From: Chionoecetes opilio
Taxonomy: Eukaryota > Arthropoda > Malacostraca > Decapoda > Majidae
Assembly: GCA_016584305.1 (NCBI GenBank)
Contig: JACEEZ010010936.1
Span: 1-64,000, forward strand
DNA length: 64,000 nt
Reading direction: 5' to 3'
In this document: one piece after another, positions 35,186-46,299 of the stretch
Position numbering within the stretch: the stretch's first letter is position 1
Layout: each line of letters begins with the position of its first letter
Notes under the pieces: model-generated
Database searches by the model: none
What the model saw: only the letters and a program-made list of their open reading frames with translations
Told to the model about the DNA's origin: nothing
Program-made: the position numbers and the translations under genes

Positions 35186-35974
35186 AGATAGTTGCCACAT
35201 CTCTCAACTAACATACTTTTTCTATATTCTCATGACTTTTACTCTCTGGATGCTTTCTCTTCACAACATGCACTTGAGCATGCATTTATCTACTAGCACA
35301 CCCAGGTATTCTGCAAGAAGCAAATTAATCGCAATTACAGCCTCTGTCAGATTAGTGCCCTCTGGTAGTCTCTCAGTAGTCAGAAAATCAATACCGAGTG
35401 ACGATGAAAGCTGCCTTGCGCCGCTGAGACAAAAAATAAATTTCCACTATATATTGATGATAAATCCTACCCCATGACATCAGCAAACTGCTATAATCAC
35501 AGAATGTTTAATGATCTTACCTATATAAAGTGATAAGATACTGGTAGAGCCGGTGACTGTGGTCTATCTCTGATGAGCGTTCCTTGTCAACTGCTGAGCA
35601 GCCTAGCACTGTGTTGAGACATGAGAGTGGAGACCCACACGGGTACTACAGGAATCAGACTCGTCCGGTACAGGACGTATCACGTCCATGTCCATGTCGT
35701 TGGGTACGTCTTCTATGATATTGTCTAGTAATTTATCTTAATGATCTACCGATTACTTCACACGAAGCATCACAAAATATAACATTTCCACAAAAACCCA
35801 CATTAAATCAATATTACCACATAAACTTCCCACAAATTGCTTGCTCGAAATGTCCTCCCACAAGAGCTCCCACAAGAGCTAATTTCTCCCACAAATTTGT
35901 GAGAATTTCCCACGAAGTGGCAGCACTGATTAAGCATTGCACCCAAGACTTTATATGAGAATTGATTACGTAGA
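35186..35974. other. No gene seen
   Basis: Mixed-composition intron sequence. CCCACAA(G/A) motifs repeat near 35790-35920. Confidence 0.5.
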
Positions 35975-36073
35975 TGAGTCTGAGTCTGAAATATTTTTAC
36001 CGACTCCGACTCCAGCCAAAAGTAGCCAACTCCTCAACTCTGACTCAGACTCCACACCGACTCCACACCCCTG
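35975..36073. mobile_element. hAT-type MITE fragment (GACTCCGACTCC repeats)
   Basis: Repeated GACTCCGACTCC and ACTCTGACTCAGACTCC motifs end in CCGACTCCACACCCCTG at 36073. Inverted, this is CAGGGGTGTGGAGTCGG, a terminus widespread among hAT-like elements of animals. The other end was not found. Confidence 0.5.
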
Positions 36074-37152
36074 GATATTTGCTTGTAAAGAGGGGTAGTT
36101 TGGCATGAAAATATGCACTTGTCCGGCTGGCTGGCTAGGTACCTGCTGGCACGGGTACAATAATTGCCACGCAAGTGTTAAAAATAGGCATAAAAATTAA
36201 TGTGATTCCAGGAATCCCCGTTAGCCGGTCTCTAGGTGCATCATGGGACGATGAACAGCAAGTCACTATCTTTTCCTTACGGTCTTATATGTTGGTACCC
36301 AGAGGAATTTTTCTCTGGGGTCCTTATGCCTGTGTTCTTATGCATTGGGACAAAACAACATTGCCTTATAAATCTTTCCATGTCACATTCATGAAAGTCA
36401 GAGCTGAGCACACGACTATTAAACATTGCAGCCTCTTCTCAGGACTAACACCAAAGGCAATCAGAGACCATTTTGACAACTTTAACTGTTTTCTTTTTCT
36501 CACATTAATGTATAAATATTAGAAAAAATATGGTTGTTGTACTGATATTCTGCAGTTTTTTACCGATAGGAGTATTGTATCTTTTAAAAAGTTCAGACCA
36601 GAAACTCGTCCATCGTATAGAAAAATTATCCTATCTGTCTGAATGCCTCTCTAAATCCATCCACACATCTATTTTGTATCCTTGATAACCATATCCTCCA
36701 AATGTAATGGATGTGTCAGGTACAGATACAAAGATAAAGTCTGAAATAGGATATAGTTTGTAAGGATACATAAATGATTGAAGACTGCATAAGTCATCTT
36801 CTAACTTGTGTGAAGTAAATTGGATTTTGTATTTTTCTCAAATCTTATTGTACTATGAGACACAGCTAGATGTATTCGAAAAGAAATATCATAAAATATC
36901 ATAAACATTATGCCAGCAATTGAGTCTCAGTCAGTCGCTATGATCCATATTAAGTAGGTAGTTTTTTCTCCCTTGAACTGGTCGTTTGCATTTCTTTAAA
37001 CATGACAGTGATATGAGGAGTGGCATAGCAATGATAAAAGAATCATTGAGTTTGAGTTGTCTTGAGTCTCAAATTCTTTCATCTGACATGGGCATTCTAG
37101 ACATTTGATTTTTTATTTCTTATCATGCCATATTGTTTTGGTTTGTTTAAAG
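36074..37152. other. B3GLCT: B3GLCT intron 3' end
   Basis: No recognised repeat. AT-rich, leading to TTTGTTTAAAG, the acceptor of the exon at 37153. Confidence 0.5.
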
Positions 37153-37278
37153 GTGGAGCTGTTGGCAAGCCCTGGAGTGTGTCAGTGCCCTGCTAATGAT
37201 ACGCCAGATGATATGTTTGTGGGCATGTGTCTCAGGAGGCTCAGTGTCCCCATCACCCACTCTTCTGCCTTCCATCAG
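37153..37278 (+). CDS. B3GLCT: Beta-1,3-glucosyltransferase, penultimate exon
   Basis: A 126-base, phase 0-0 exon encoding VELLASPGVCQCPANDTPDD and MFVGMCLRRLSVPITHSSAF then HQ. NDTPDDM-VGMC contains the (P)DDM signature of the Fringe-like GT31 fold that supplies the catalytic acid region, and the LSVPITHSSAFHQ block matches the family's GIPVTHSP-FHQ pattern. It is bounded by AAAG before GTG and CAG/GTAAGT. An alternative acceptor six bases later would remove only VE. It joins in frame with 4677-4821 and 44452-44604. Confidence 0.85.
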
Positions 37279-37400
37279 GTAAGTTTTTTGTTGTTTCAGA
37301 GCAAAGAGGACTGCTTATGTGAACGGTGCACTAGGTACGATCAAGGATGGAATGATGATGGATGGAGATAACATTATATGCAGTCAATTATTGTGCAAGA

Positions 37401-37484
37401 ATCTGATTGGGACAGAAACAGCCTGAATCTAGTAGCTCCAGTATCTGATTGGGACAGAAACAGCCTGAATCTAGTAGCTCCAGT
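37401..37484. repeat. Exact 42 bp tandem duplication
   Basis: ATCTGATTGGGACAGAAACA with its following 22 bases occurs at 37401-37442 and again, identical, at 37443-37484. It lies in the last B3GLCT intron. Confidence 0.95.
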
Positions 37485-37769
37485 CCAAGGTCTTCCCCTG
37501 TTGACAGAAAGCTGCGTAATGAAGGAAACAATAAAAGGGTGAGGCGGTTGGTACAATATAGGACAAAATTGGTTGCACTATTCTGGATTAGCTCCACTGC
37601 CTGGCACAGAAGGTCCCCTAATGAGTGCCTTGTCACCTATGCAATGCCTTGAGGGGATATGATTGGTGCCAGAGGATAGAGCAGAAGCTAAGTTTGTATT
37701 GTGGGAGAAATTCCCTTTTTACTAGACTTTCTTTTGATATGAAAGGAAGAATGTACAATGTCGTGTGAG

Positions 37770-37936
37770 AAAAGACATTCGGGTGTCTAAAAGTTCTTAA
37801 AAAGACATTCGGGTGTCTAAAAGTTCTTAAAAAGACATTCGGGTGTCTAAAAGTTCTTAAAAAGACATTCGGGTGTCTAAAAGTTCTTAAAAAGACATTC
37901 GGGTGTCTAAAAGTTCTTAAAAAGACATTCGGGTGT
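37770..37936. repeat. Perfect 30 bp minisatellite, 5.6 copies
   Basis: Units start at 37770, 37800, 37830, 37860 and 37890 and are identical (AAAAGACATTCGGGTGTCTA then AAAGTTCTTA); a partial unit covers 37920-37936. The lack of any mismatch suggests recent expansion, or an assembly-derived repeat. Confidence 0.97.
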
Positions 37937-38139
37937 AGGCAGTCAGAATCTAGAGTTGAGAGATTATTTCGAGTTATTGCTGTCTTTTTAGCCATTAACC
38001 ATTGTCTTATCTGTAGATTTAAACTTTTTCATAAAAATGGGTTGGAGTAGCCAGCCATTCATACCTTTTCATATACTTTCTCCTCTCCTTCACCATTATT
38101 CTGTAACCTGTCCTATCGCTCTGGTACTGCCTCGGGACC

Positions 38140-38942
38140 CACGCGGAGGTGCTTCTGGCATTTCGACTCAGCTAAGTGGGAGAACCTAAGGCAGTATTAC
38201 TCTGATTTTCCATGGAATGATTATTGCTTCCATGTCAGAGACCCATCTCTTTGTGCAGAGCGCATTACTGAGGTCATAGTCCCTGGCATGGAGGCATACA
38301 TTCCGCACACTTTCTCTAATCCTAAACCTTGTCAACCTTGGTTTAACTCTGCTTGTTCTCATGCTGTGCAAGATAGAAAGGAGGCTCACAGGCGGTACCG
38401 TAACCATACATCTCCTGAAGCTCATGCCCTCTATATTTCTGCCCGTTATCATGCCAAATATTTTCTTCAACTTACCAAAAACTCTTTCATCAATAGAAAA
38501 ATGTCTAAATCTTTCTGGATCAAACTCCTCTCGTGACTTCTGGCATCTAGCCAAAAACATCTCTAACAATTTTACTTCTTCATCTTTCCCTCCTATGCTT
38601 CACCCAGATGGCTCCACAGCTGTCTCATCTATTTCTAAAGCTGAACTCTTTGCTCAAACCTTTGCTAAAAATTCAACTCTGGTTGATGAAGGGCTTGTTC
38701 CTCCTTCTCTTCCACCCTCTGACTATGTTATGCCTGTTATTAAGATCCTTCGTAATGATGTTTTCTTTGCCCTTTCTGGCCTAGATCCTCGGAAGTCTTA
38801 TGGTCCTGACGGAGTCCCTCCTATTGTTCTCAAAAACTGTGCTTCTGTGTTTGCTCCCTGCCTGGCCAAACTTTTTTTCTTTGTCTGTCTACTTCCACCT
38901 CCCTTCTTGCTGGAAGTTTGCTAACATTCAGCCTGTTCTTAA
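38140..38942 (+). pseudogene. Jockey-like LINE, part 1: connector and start of reverse transcriptase
   Basis: Encodes NPKPCQPWFNSACSHAVQDR, then in a second frame SSSFPPMLHPDGSTAVSSIS, ALSGLDPRKSYGPDGVPPIV and LKNCASVFAPCLAKLF. The S-GPDG-P motif is the fingers region of LINE polymerases. A frameshift near 38520 and another near 38870 break it. The coding continues after the TTAA element: FANIQPV joins to LKKGDHSNHSNY at 39764. The endonuclease domain is missing. Confidence 0.8.
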
Positions 38943-39763
38943 GGGACCGCCCACCCTGAATATATAAAAAATTCATGAAAAATATCGAAAATCCTTTTAA
39001 GTCATATAATGGTAGCTGTGGCGTTGGGCAACACACTGATATATAGTTTGTCCCATAAAAGGATATTTAAAGGGGTTTAAATCCCCCCCCCCCCCCCCAC
39101 GCACCAGGCGAGCGCCACGCCTTGTTTGTTAACATCTGTTTTGACGATAAAATATCAATTATAATGCTTTTTTTTGCCTCAAAAGTAAAATGGAACCAAT
39201 AGACAAAACCCTTATAGGGATTACTGACGTAACACTTAGTCAAACTAAAAAAAAAAAATTTAGGGCTCGTTTCTGAAAAATGAAAGTTATTCTTATATAA
39301 TTTCCTACTCCTTCATCAGTTTTTATCCCATCTTTACATTTGAGGCATCAATGGATAGCTGGATAAAAAACGAAGAAAACTATGGTGGAGTTTTTTGTGT
39401 ATGTCAATTAGGAACATGGCACTAGTGTTTCAAACAGATTTTTTGGGGAAATTTTTCATACTTTTCCAAAATTTTATTTCTCGGTGATAAAGAAAGATAA
39501 AGAAAAACCACGTCTATACAATTTTTCGTCATAAGTAGAAGAGTTAATGCTTTTAAATTAAAAGTAATCCACCAATAATCTTACGAGTTGAAAGCAATTC
39601 AAATCAGCCTAATTTTCCTCGTTTTTTTTTTTTTTATTTAGCAAAAAACTATTGGCCAGATCTAAATGAAACTTATGTTTTGAAGTCCTTACTTAGCCCT
39701 CAATAACTCATAAAATTTACAGCAAGATCCATCACTAAACAAGATTTAGGGTGGGCGGTCCCC
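38943..39763. mobile_element. TTAA-flanked element inserted in LINE
   Basis: Ends GGGACCGCCCACCCTGAAT and (right) TTAGGGTGGGCGGTCCCC are inverted. TTAA is duplicated exactly (38939-38942 and 39764-39767). Excising the insert plus one TTAA restores a continuous LINE frame (QPVLKKGD). The interior is AT-rich and non-coding, with a run of about 16 C near 39086. The first bases and target resemble the element at 173-1339. A piggyBac- or Kolobok-type transposase supplied in trans is the likely driver. Confidence 0.88.
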
Positions 39764-40162
39764 TTAAGAAGGGTGACCATTCTAATCATTCAAACTACCG
39801 TCTTATTGCTTTGACTTCCTGCCTTTCTAAAGCTTTTAAATCTATACTTAATAAGAAGATTCTTAAGCATCTATCTGGTTACACTATTTCATCTGATCGT
39901 CAGTACGGTATCCGTAAAGGGCGATCTACTGGCGATCTTCTAGCTTTCCTAACTGAATCTTGGTCATCCTCCTTTAGGGGTTTCGGTGAAACGTTTGCTG
40001 TTGCCCTTGACATATCAAAAGCTTTTGATAGAGTCTGGCACAAATCTTTAATTTCTAAACTACCCTCATTCGGTTTCTATCCTCTCTGCACCTTCATCTA
40101 AAGTTTCCTTTCAAACCATTCTATTGCAGCTACTGTAGACGGCCATTGTTCTTCTCTCAAGT
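39764..40162 (+). pseudogene. Jockey-like LINE, part 2: palm of reverse transcriptase
   Basis: Encodes NYRLIALTSCLSKAFKSILN, QYGIRKGRSTGDLLAFLTES and VALDISKAFDRVWHKSLISK (first catalytic Asp in ALDISKAF). It stops at the duplicated CTCAAGT (40156-40162), where a composite retroposon has inserted. Continues at 41429. Confidence 0.8.
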
Positions 40163-41428
40163 TAGTTTGTTTTTTCTTTTTTCGTTGAAGCCTATAGCTC
40201 CTGTAGACGATTATGTTTTTTTCCTTGAGGGCTCAGGCACTGCACATTCTGGAGGGTCGTGAAGATTGGTCCCCGCCCGTTGGTGGCGCAGGCTAGATTT
40301 GTATAGTGTCACCTGTGATCTATAGGTGAAGGTCTGTTCCCTGTGATGGTCAACCCTCAGTTTGGGCTCATGCTGCCACCTGGTGTTTCCTCCGCCGCAC
40401 TTGAAGTCGCAGTCGAAAGAACAGGAATGTAGCATGTGGGTTTCTTCGGCCACTCGACGATGGATTTACAGTTTCTACTTGATGGAACTTGAACTCGGGA
40501 CCTTGTGCTCAACTCCCAGGCTCTTGTCGACCGCGTTAAAGCGTGGCCACCGAGATGACAAGGCCTGCTACATAACCTGTGACGTCACACCATGCGGATC
40601 CCACCCGCTCCGCTCCCCGTACAAGTTTTCCTACCTAATATATGTTTATCAGTATAAAAGATATACTGTTATCTTCGGAAAGGTTTGTTCTACAATATTA
40701 TCAAATAAAAAATCGTAAAACACACAAAAGAAATGCCATTATGACTTTCAAGAAATATGCATTAACTTAAACTCTTCGCCATTTAATATTTTGCGTAAAA
40801 ACTTTTTACATGGAGAACATCAATAGAAGCGGAATCGCATTAGCTTTCCATTGATATATTTCCTTTTCTGATAAATGATTTAGCAGCATGCATAAATTAG
40901 CGTTAACTAAGTAAATAACATCATGAAATCGGGTAATTTTTCCCGATTGATGGTTATTTATTTAGTTAACGCTAATTTATGCATACTGCTAATTCATTTA
41001 TGACTAAACAAAATATATCAATGGAAAGCTAATTAAATTCCGCTTCTATTGATATTCTCCATGTAAAAAGATTTTGAGCAAAATATTAAATGGCGAAGAA
41101 TTTAAGTTAATGCATATTTCTTGAAAGTCTCATAATGGCATTTCTTTTGTGTGTTTTACGATTTTTTATTTGATAATATTATAGAACAAACATTTCCGAA
41201 GATAACACTATATCTTTTATGCTGATAAACATTATATTAGGTAGGAAAACTTGTACGGGGAGCGGAGCGGGTGGGATCCGCATGGTGTGACGTCACGGGC
41301 GATGTAGCAGGCCTTGTCATCTCGGTGGCCACGGTTGAGGATGGCCTAAAGAGTTGTCCCCAGCAGGATTCGAACTCGGGACATCGAGTTCACCACTCCA
41401 AGATGCTAACTACTCAGCCACCGCCTCC
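40163..41428 (-). mobile_element. Composite tRNA-headed retroposon carrying a palindromic insert
   Basis: Flanked by a 7-base direct repeat CTCAAGT (40156-40162 and 41429-41435). On the - strand it begins with a tRNA-like head (A-box-like TGGCTGAGTAGTTAGCA near 41420, B-box-like GAGTTCGAATCC near 41375). Then follow the palindrome 40551-41324, a second tRNA-like head (GTGGCCACGCTTTAACGCGG and GAGTTCAAGTTCC, about 40545-40475), a SINE-A body and an A-rich end (GAAAAAAGAAAAAACAAACT). This is the order expected of a dimeric SINE that later received a foldback element. Length 1,266 bp. Confidence 0.65.
40551..41324. mobile_element. 774 bp near-perfect palindrome
   Basis: Left CGAGATGACAAGGCCTGCTA is matched by TAGCAGGCCTTGTCATCTCG at the right, and similarity continues to the centre near 40938 (for example GTGACGTCACACCATGCGG, GGTAGGAAAACTTGTACGGG). 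It is bordered on both sides by GTGGCCAC, an 8-base sequence that may be a target duplication (8 bp is hAT-like) but is also its own reverse complement. The core is homologous to 7339-8059. No coding capacity. Confidence 0.85.
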
Positions 41429-42465
41429 CTCAAGTCTATCAATAGTGATGTTCCTCAAGGTTTTGTCCTATCACCCACTCCCTTTCTATTATTCATTAAT
41501 GATCTTGTAAGTCTAACTGAATCCCCTATCCACTCCTACGTTAATGATTTGTAGCATTCCTGCATTTATTAACGTCGTTCATTAGACGTCCAACTCAAAA
41601 AGAACTAAGTGATTCACGAAGAGATGCCACCGAGCGCCTAACTTTTGATCTTTCTCTAATTTCTGATTGGGGCAAAAGAAACCTTGCTTTGTTCAATGCC
41701 TGAAAATCCCAATTTATTCACCTATCTACTCGACATAACCTTCCAGACAACTATCCCCTCTTCTTCAACGACACTCAACTGTCTTCCTCTTCTACAATGA
41801 ACTTTCTAGGACTATATTTACTAAAAATCTGAACTGTAAATCTCACATTTCATCTCTTTTTAAAACAGCTTCTATGAAGTTAGTTGTCATGTGGCGCATT
41901 TGTTCTCCTTCCCAGTTGCTTGCTCTGTACAGGGGCCTTATCCGCCCATGTATGGAGCATGCCTCGTTTGGGGAGGATCCACTCATACAGCTCTCCTAAA
42001 CAGGGTTGAGTCAAAAGCTTTTCGTCTTATCAACTCCCCTGCTCTGACTGACTGTCTTCAATCTTTAAATCACCATCGCAATGTTGCTTTTCCTGCTATC
42101 TTCTACTGTTATTTTCATGCTCACTGCTCTTCTGAACTTGCTAACTGCATGCCTGGCCCCCTCCCACGGCCTCGCTGCACAAGGCTTTCTACTCATCATT
42201 TCTATTCTGTCCATCTCCCTAATGCAAGAGTTAACCAGTATCTTCACTCTTTTATACCCTTCACTGGTAAACTCCTTAAATCTTTTCAAAAGAGGAGTAA
42301 CAAGACACCTCCCGAACTAAATTGGCCCACCCCTCTTTTTATATTCTCTTACAGTCTTCTTTATGGGACTGGCAATTAAGTGGGTTTTTTGTTACTTCTT
42401 TTTTTTCCCTTGGCAAGTCATCACACCAAGTGTGATGCAAAAATAAAAAGTAAAATAATAATAAT
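41429..42465 (+). pseudogene. Jockey-like LINE, part 3: polymerase C-terminus and 3' tail
   Basis: Encodes VPQGFVLSPTPFLLFINDL, later blocks SSFYEV, GGSTHTALLNRVESKAFRLI, NSPALTDCLQSLNHHRNVAF and RCTRLSTHHFYSVHLPNARV, with many frameshifts and stops. Ends in an ATA/AAT repeat tail (42458-42475), a common LINE terminus. Other copies: 46660-48055, 46300-46512 (-), 55700-56230 and 58760-59290. Confidence 0.75.
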
Positions 42466-42812
42466 AATAATAATACATTCTGAAGTGTTTTCATGCTGTT
42501 TGTACAAGTTTACAATTAAGTATATTAACAAAGATCTTATTCAATTTAGCTTGGGTATATCCGACAAAAAATGTAATCTTTTTTAAAAAGGTTTTGTATT
42601 CTTTTGTAAGTTTATATAATTCATCAACCTTTGCAACATTACACCAACGTATATTTCACTGAATCAATAATTTCATCATGCAATTTACCTTAAAACTAGA
42701 TGTACATAATGCTTTTGATGTGTATATATGTATACGATTCAGTTTTACTCGATTGAAGCGGATCTAACTATCTCTTTCAAAGATTTCACTTCAAAACTAA
42801 CGTAGATGGTTG
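42466..42812. other. No gene seen
   Basis: AT-rich intron sequence following the LINE tail. Confidence 0.5.
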
Positions 42813-43292
42813 TTATGTATCTAAAGGCCTATCCAGACGAGCGGGTGTGCCCGGCGGGCAGCGCGGTCGGCGGACAAATTCTGCCGGGCATGCCCGTGAA
42901 TGTTGTCCACACGGCAGAGTCGATGAATGGGCGGGTATGGGAATGGCCCGACAATATCAGTAGGTTGTAGAGTGCGGTACGATACACATGGTACCCATTA
43001 CTACTGCGAATAAAGTATTGTGTAGCATGTATTGTAATTGTTGCTATGTATATACAGTTCCTGATGTGAACCATGTTACAACGATGTGATAAGTGGGAGA
43101 CAAGCCTTCTATGGATCCCCAATGTTAACTTGCATCTGGCAGCGTCGTAGCTCCTCAAGCCACCGGGCACTGCCTGGTGATTTCGCTCAACGGGGGATCT
43201 GGCATTTCGATGATTTGCCCGTCAAATGTGCCCGATGACTGGCATGCCCGCCGATCAGGCCCGCTCGTCTGGATAGGCCTTTAGATACATAA
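42813..43292. mobile_element. 480 bp MITE with long GC-rich ends
   Basis: TTATGTATCTAAAGGCCTAT continues with CCAGACGAGCGGG at the left and is matched by CCCGCTCGTCTGGATAGGCC and TTTAGATACATAA at the right. The match exceeds 30 bases and includes flanking TTATGTA/TACATAA. Repeated TGCCCG(C/G) motifs inside. Non-coding; superfamily not resolved. Confidence 0.75.
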
Positions 43293-44451
43293 GGAGGAGT
43301 TGGAGTCTTAAGGAGTGTTGGTTGCTAGGTAGGATCAGTAACAAATAACATGGCTTCATCTAAAGAATCTTCAGTAAAAGGAACGGATGCATTGTATGTG
43401 TACACATCACGTGACACGATTATCTTTCATGACATTACTTTTCAGGATGACCGAGTGTTATTCTCTCTTAACTTTTGGATTCTTTGACTCCCCACGTGAG
43501 CAAAAATGTTTCAGATTGGGTGCTAAGCCTACTAGCACTATTTCAATTTCCTAAAGTATAACTACTTAAGACCCTGTTTAGAATTGTGATTGTTCTTGGA
43601 ATAGGATCATATATTCCAATTGTCTCTTGCTCTTAAACAGGAAATTCCATGTTTAGTTCTTGCATTACCCAAGATAGAGGAATCTCATAGACAGCTTTCA
43701 AATGTGGTGGTGACTGAAAAAACTGGCATTATGATAAATGAGGAGGATAAATCTGTGATGATCTTCGGCAAAACATCAGAATGCCAGTTTTTTCAATGCT
43801 TATGGTGATTTTAAACATTTGTCATCATGAATAAACTGCTGGTTATCATGTATTATACAGGAAGTATAACATTCATATTTTTTGTCATATTTCTTGCACC
43901 ATTACTGCACCAGTGGCATACCCGTCATACAAACATTTTTGCACAATGGCACACAAGTAGGCGAGTATGAGTTCATGTATGGACATTTGCGTGCACACCT
44001 GAAGCTTCATTCCGAAATGCTGGTACCTATATCTCTTTCAATGCAACTTTGCTTAATGATAATTCAGTTATGCAAAAATATATTTGTTTCATCCACAAAA
44101 TTGTTCTTAGATTTAAAAAAGAATCATGGGAGCATAGGATTTATTTTACGCATTTCGCTTAATGCAAGATTTTCCAGGAACCTAACTGGTTCATTAAACG
44201 AGGTGTACTGTAGGTGTACTCGGGAAGCTCATCCACAGATCAACAAAACTTTTCATATTTTTAGCTCCTGCAGCTCATTATGACAAACTTCCTTATGTGC
44301 CAAAGTAGACAACTTACCAAAGTGTTTTTACAAGAACTAGCCATTCACTGACACCAAAGTGTTTTTACAAGAACTAACCATTCACTGATTCACTGACAAT
44401 AAACTAGGTTACTGGCTGAAAAATCTGATTCATTATTTTCCCTCCACTCAG
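43293..44451. other. B3GLCT: Last part of final B3GLCT intron
   Basis: No recognised element. A small inverted repeat (TGAAAAAACTGGCATT at 43723 and AATGCCAGTTTTTTCA at 43781) could form a hairpin. A 30-base direct repeat (ACCAAAGTGTTTTTACAAGA and following) occurs near 44320 and 44355. Confidence 0.5.
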
Positions 44452-44604
44452 GCCCGTCCCTCTGATTATCCTGTGGGTAGGCTAGAAGGGGAACGGCCAG
44501 TCTCCTTTCACAAATTCTGGATGATGGACCCGTACCAGGTGTTTTCAAAGTGGCTCCAGTCACCCACTACCAGATCCTCCACTCAACCTCAAGATGAACT
44601 GTAG
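44452..44604 (+). CDS. B3GLCT: Beta-1,3-glucosyltransferase, last exon with ER-retention tail
   Basis: Follows acceptor CTCCACTCAG. Encodes ARPSDYPVGRLEGERPVSFH, KFWMMDPYQVFSKWLQSPTT and RSSTQPQDEL, then TAG. PVSFHKFW-DP matches the family block after FHQ-ARP-DYP. The final QDEL is a KDEL-type ER-retrieval signal, consistent with an ER-lumen enzyme acting on folded TSR modules after protein O-fucosyltransferase 2; family members elsewhere end in a similar tetrapeptide. The 50-codon length and splice phase 0 fit the upstream exon. Confidence 0.87.
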   Translation, partial: ARPSDYPVGRLEGERPVSFHKFWMMDPYQVFSKWLQSPTTRSSTQPQDEL

Positions 44605-45184
44605 AATGACTGATGCTGTAGCTTCCCTCATGACCTGTACTGACAGCTGCTTGAAAGTATAACCCTCCTTGAAGTACGGTGTCAAGATTAATGGAAGTTA
44701 GCTGTGGTTTGCTTTAAGACTGAAAACACATCATCGATAAAATAACACGGAAGTTTCACGGAAGTCTTAAGGTAGGTGTCATAAAGGTGGGAGCGACAAT
44801 ACTTACTAGATCTAATCACATTTTAAGACCATTGAGTGTACATCAATATCATCCCTTTATTATATACTCGGCCATTAAAAAAAAAAAGAATCAGGTTAAA
44901 GAATCGGCCTGGAGTGTGTTGGAAGCTGGGAGGACATGCACTTGCTGGGCTTTGCTAAAGTTGTACACTTGGCCGGGGCTGAAGGGCTGCAGGCGGGGCA
45001 CTGACGAGGCACTTCCAACATGCTCCAACTTCCTCCCTCCATCTGTTGATAGAACATTTTGTATTTACTTATATGTAGTTTCATTGCTTTGTGGCTCATC
45101 TTTGTAACAGTCACTTCCAATTATGGCAATAACCGTAAAGTCCAGTCAGCTTTATATGCTTAATTCAGAGAAGCTGCTTCCCAA
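44605..45184 (+). other. B3GLCT: Likely 3' UTR and downstream sequence of B3GLCT
   Basis: Follows the stop codon. No canonical AATAAA was found within about 300 bases, so the 3' end is not placed. Nothing else recognised. Confidence 0.35.
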
Positions 45185-45300
45185 TGTGGGTTCACTACAG
45201 GATTGGTAGTGGAGCAGTAATCAATGCACTCGGGTCACAACCAAGAGGTCTGGGATTCTAATCCTTGGCCAGGCAAAGACCAAATATAATCAACTCCTTT
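45185..45300 (+). mobile_element. Degenerate tRNA-like SINE head
   Basis: GGATTGGTAGTGGAGCAGTA followed about 35 bases later by GTCTGGGATTCTAATCC, a B-box-like block, then GGCCAGGCAAAGACC. It is too imperfect to be a functional tRNA; probably an old tRNA-derived SINE. Confidence 0.35.
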
Positions 45301-45591
45301 CATAGTGTGGCTCCTGTTCATCTAGATGAGTTAAGACCTGAAAATTCCGCTAAGAAAAGAAGGCTGACAATCCTTCCCCCTGTAGTAGTGTGGATGTGGA
45401 GTGTGTGTACGAGGTGCTACCCAAAGGAATTTGAATAGTGAGAGTAAGCTAGAGACAGTTCTGCCTTCTGCCACAAGGTGAAGCAAGCATCACCCTTTCT
45501 GAGTCGGTGTGCCAGTGGTTGTGTGAGTGAGTGTATTGCTGAGTTACGCTAATTTTTGTAACTCCTTGTAGAAGTGGTTCAGTGATTTTGG

Positions 45592-46130
45592 AATGGCAGA
45601 TCTCATGAAGCAAAGAACCTATATCAAGTTTTGCTTCAAGACCAAGACAGCTGTGGAAACCCACCAGTGGCTTAAGGAAGGCATTGATGACAATGCCATA
45701 TCTGAAAGCAATATGTCTTTTTAGCATAAGCATTTCAAGGAAGGACAAACATCCATCGAAGACAATGAGTGTTCTGGCGTACGCCTGTCGACAAGCACAC
45801 CACAACAAAATGTCAAAAAAAATGTGCAAGGCTATTCTTGCAGATCATAAACGAACTATCCATTATGTTTGTGATATTGTAAGATATTGTTATATGGGAG
45901 CATTCAATGCATAGTCAGACTTGTTGAACATGAGACATATTGCTGCAACATAAATGCTGAGTTTACAGGGAGCTCAAAAATTGAATAAGAGATGACCCGA
46001 ACTTAATTTCCAAGTTCATGACTGGTGGTGACTCAAATGTTTACATTTATGATCCTTAAACAAAAGCAGCAGTTGTTGTGGTGTCAGTCAGTCTCCCAAC
46101 TCATTGAGGCTACAAAAAGCCTGCCCAGTT
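45592..46130 (+). pseudogene. Mariner-type transposase remnant, N-terminal half
   Basis: Reads MADLMKQRTYIKFCFKTKTA, HQWLKEGIDDNAISES, HKHFKEGQTSIEDNECSGVR, then in other frames AILADHKRTIHYVCDIVRY, LNMRHIAA and DPN-ISKFMTGGDSNVYIYDP. This follows the order of a mariner (HTH_48) transposase up to the first catalytic Asp region (usually TGDESW). Several stops and frameshifts; the rest is missing. No terminal repeats were found. Confidence 0.7.
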
Positions 46131-46299
46131 GTTAGTGTAGTGCCACTGCCGGCACTTGTCATATCTCTCTGGTCACCACTCACTTGTTATTTCTTCCTTC
46201 TTTTTACCACACTAGGAGGAATTACATTATCTCTGAGTTTCCTTTATTATTCTACATGTACTTTCACTGTCTTTCTCTTTCAGAAGAGCAATTAGCATG

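Noticed and set aside
36175..36522. 115-codon + strand frame in the B3GLCT intron
   Set aside because: No domain, odd composition, no splice support; consistent with a chance open frame.
37770..37936. CRISPR-like 30 bp periodic repeat
   Set aside because: Pure tandem repeat with no spacers.
44787..45107. 106-codon + strand frame after B3GLCT
   Set aside because: Starts after the stop codon in likely 3' UTR or intergenic sequence; no similarity or splice signals recognised.
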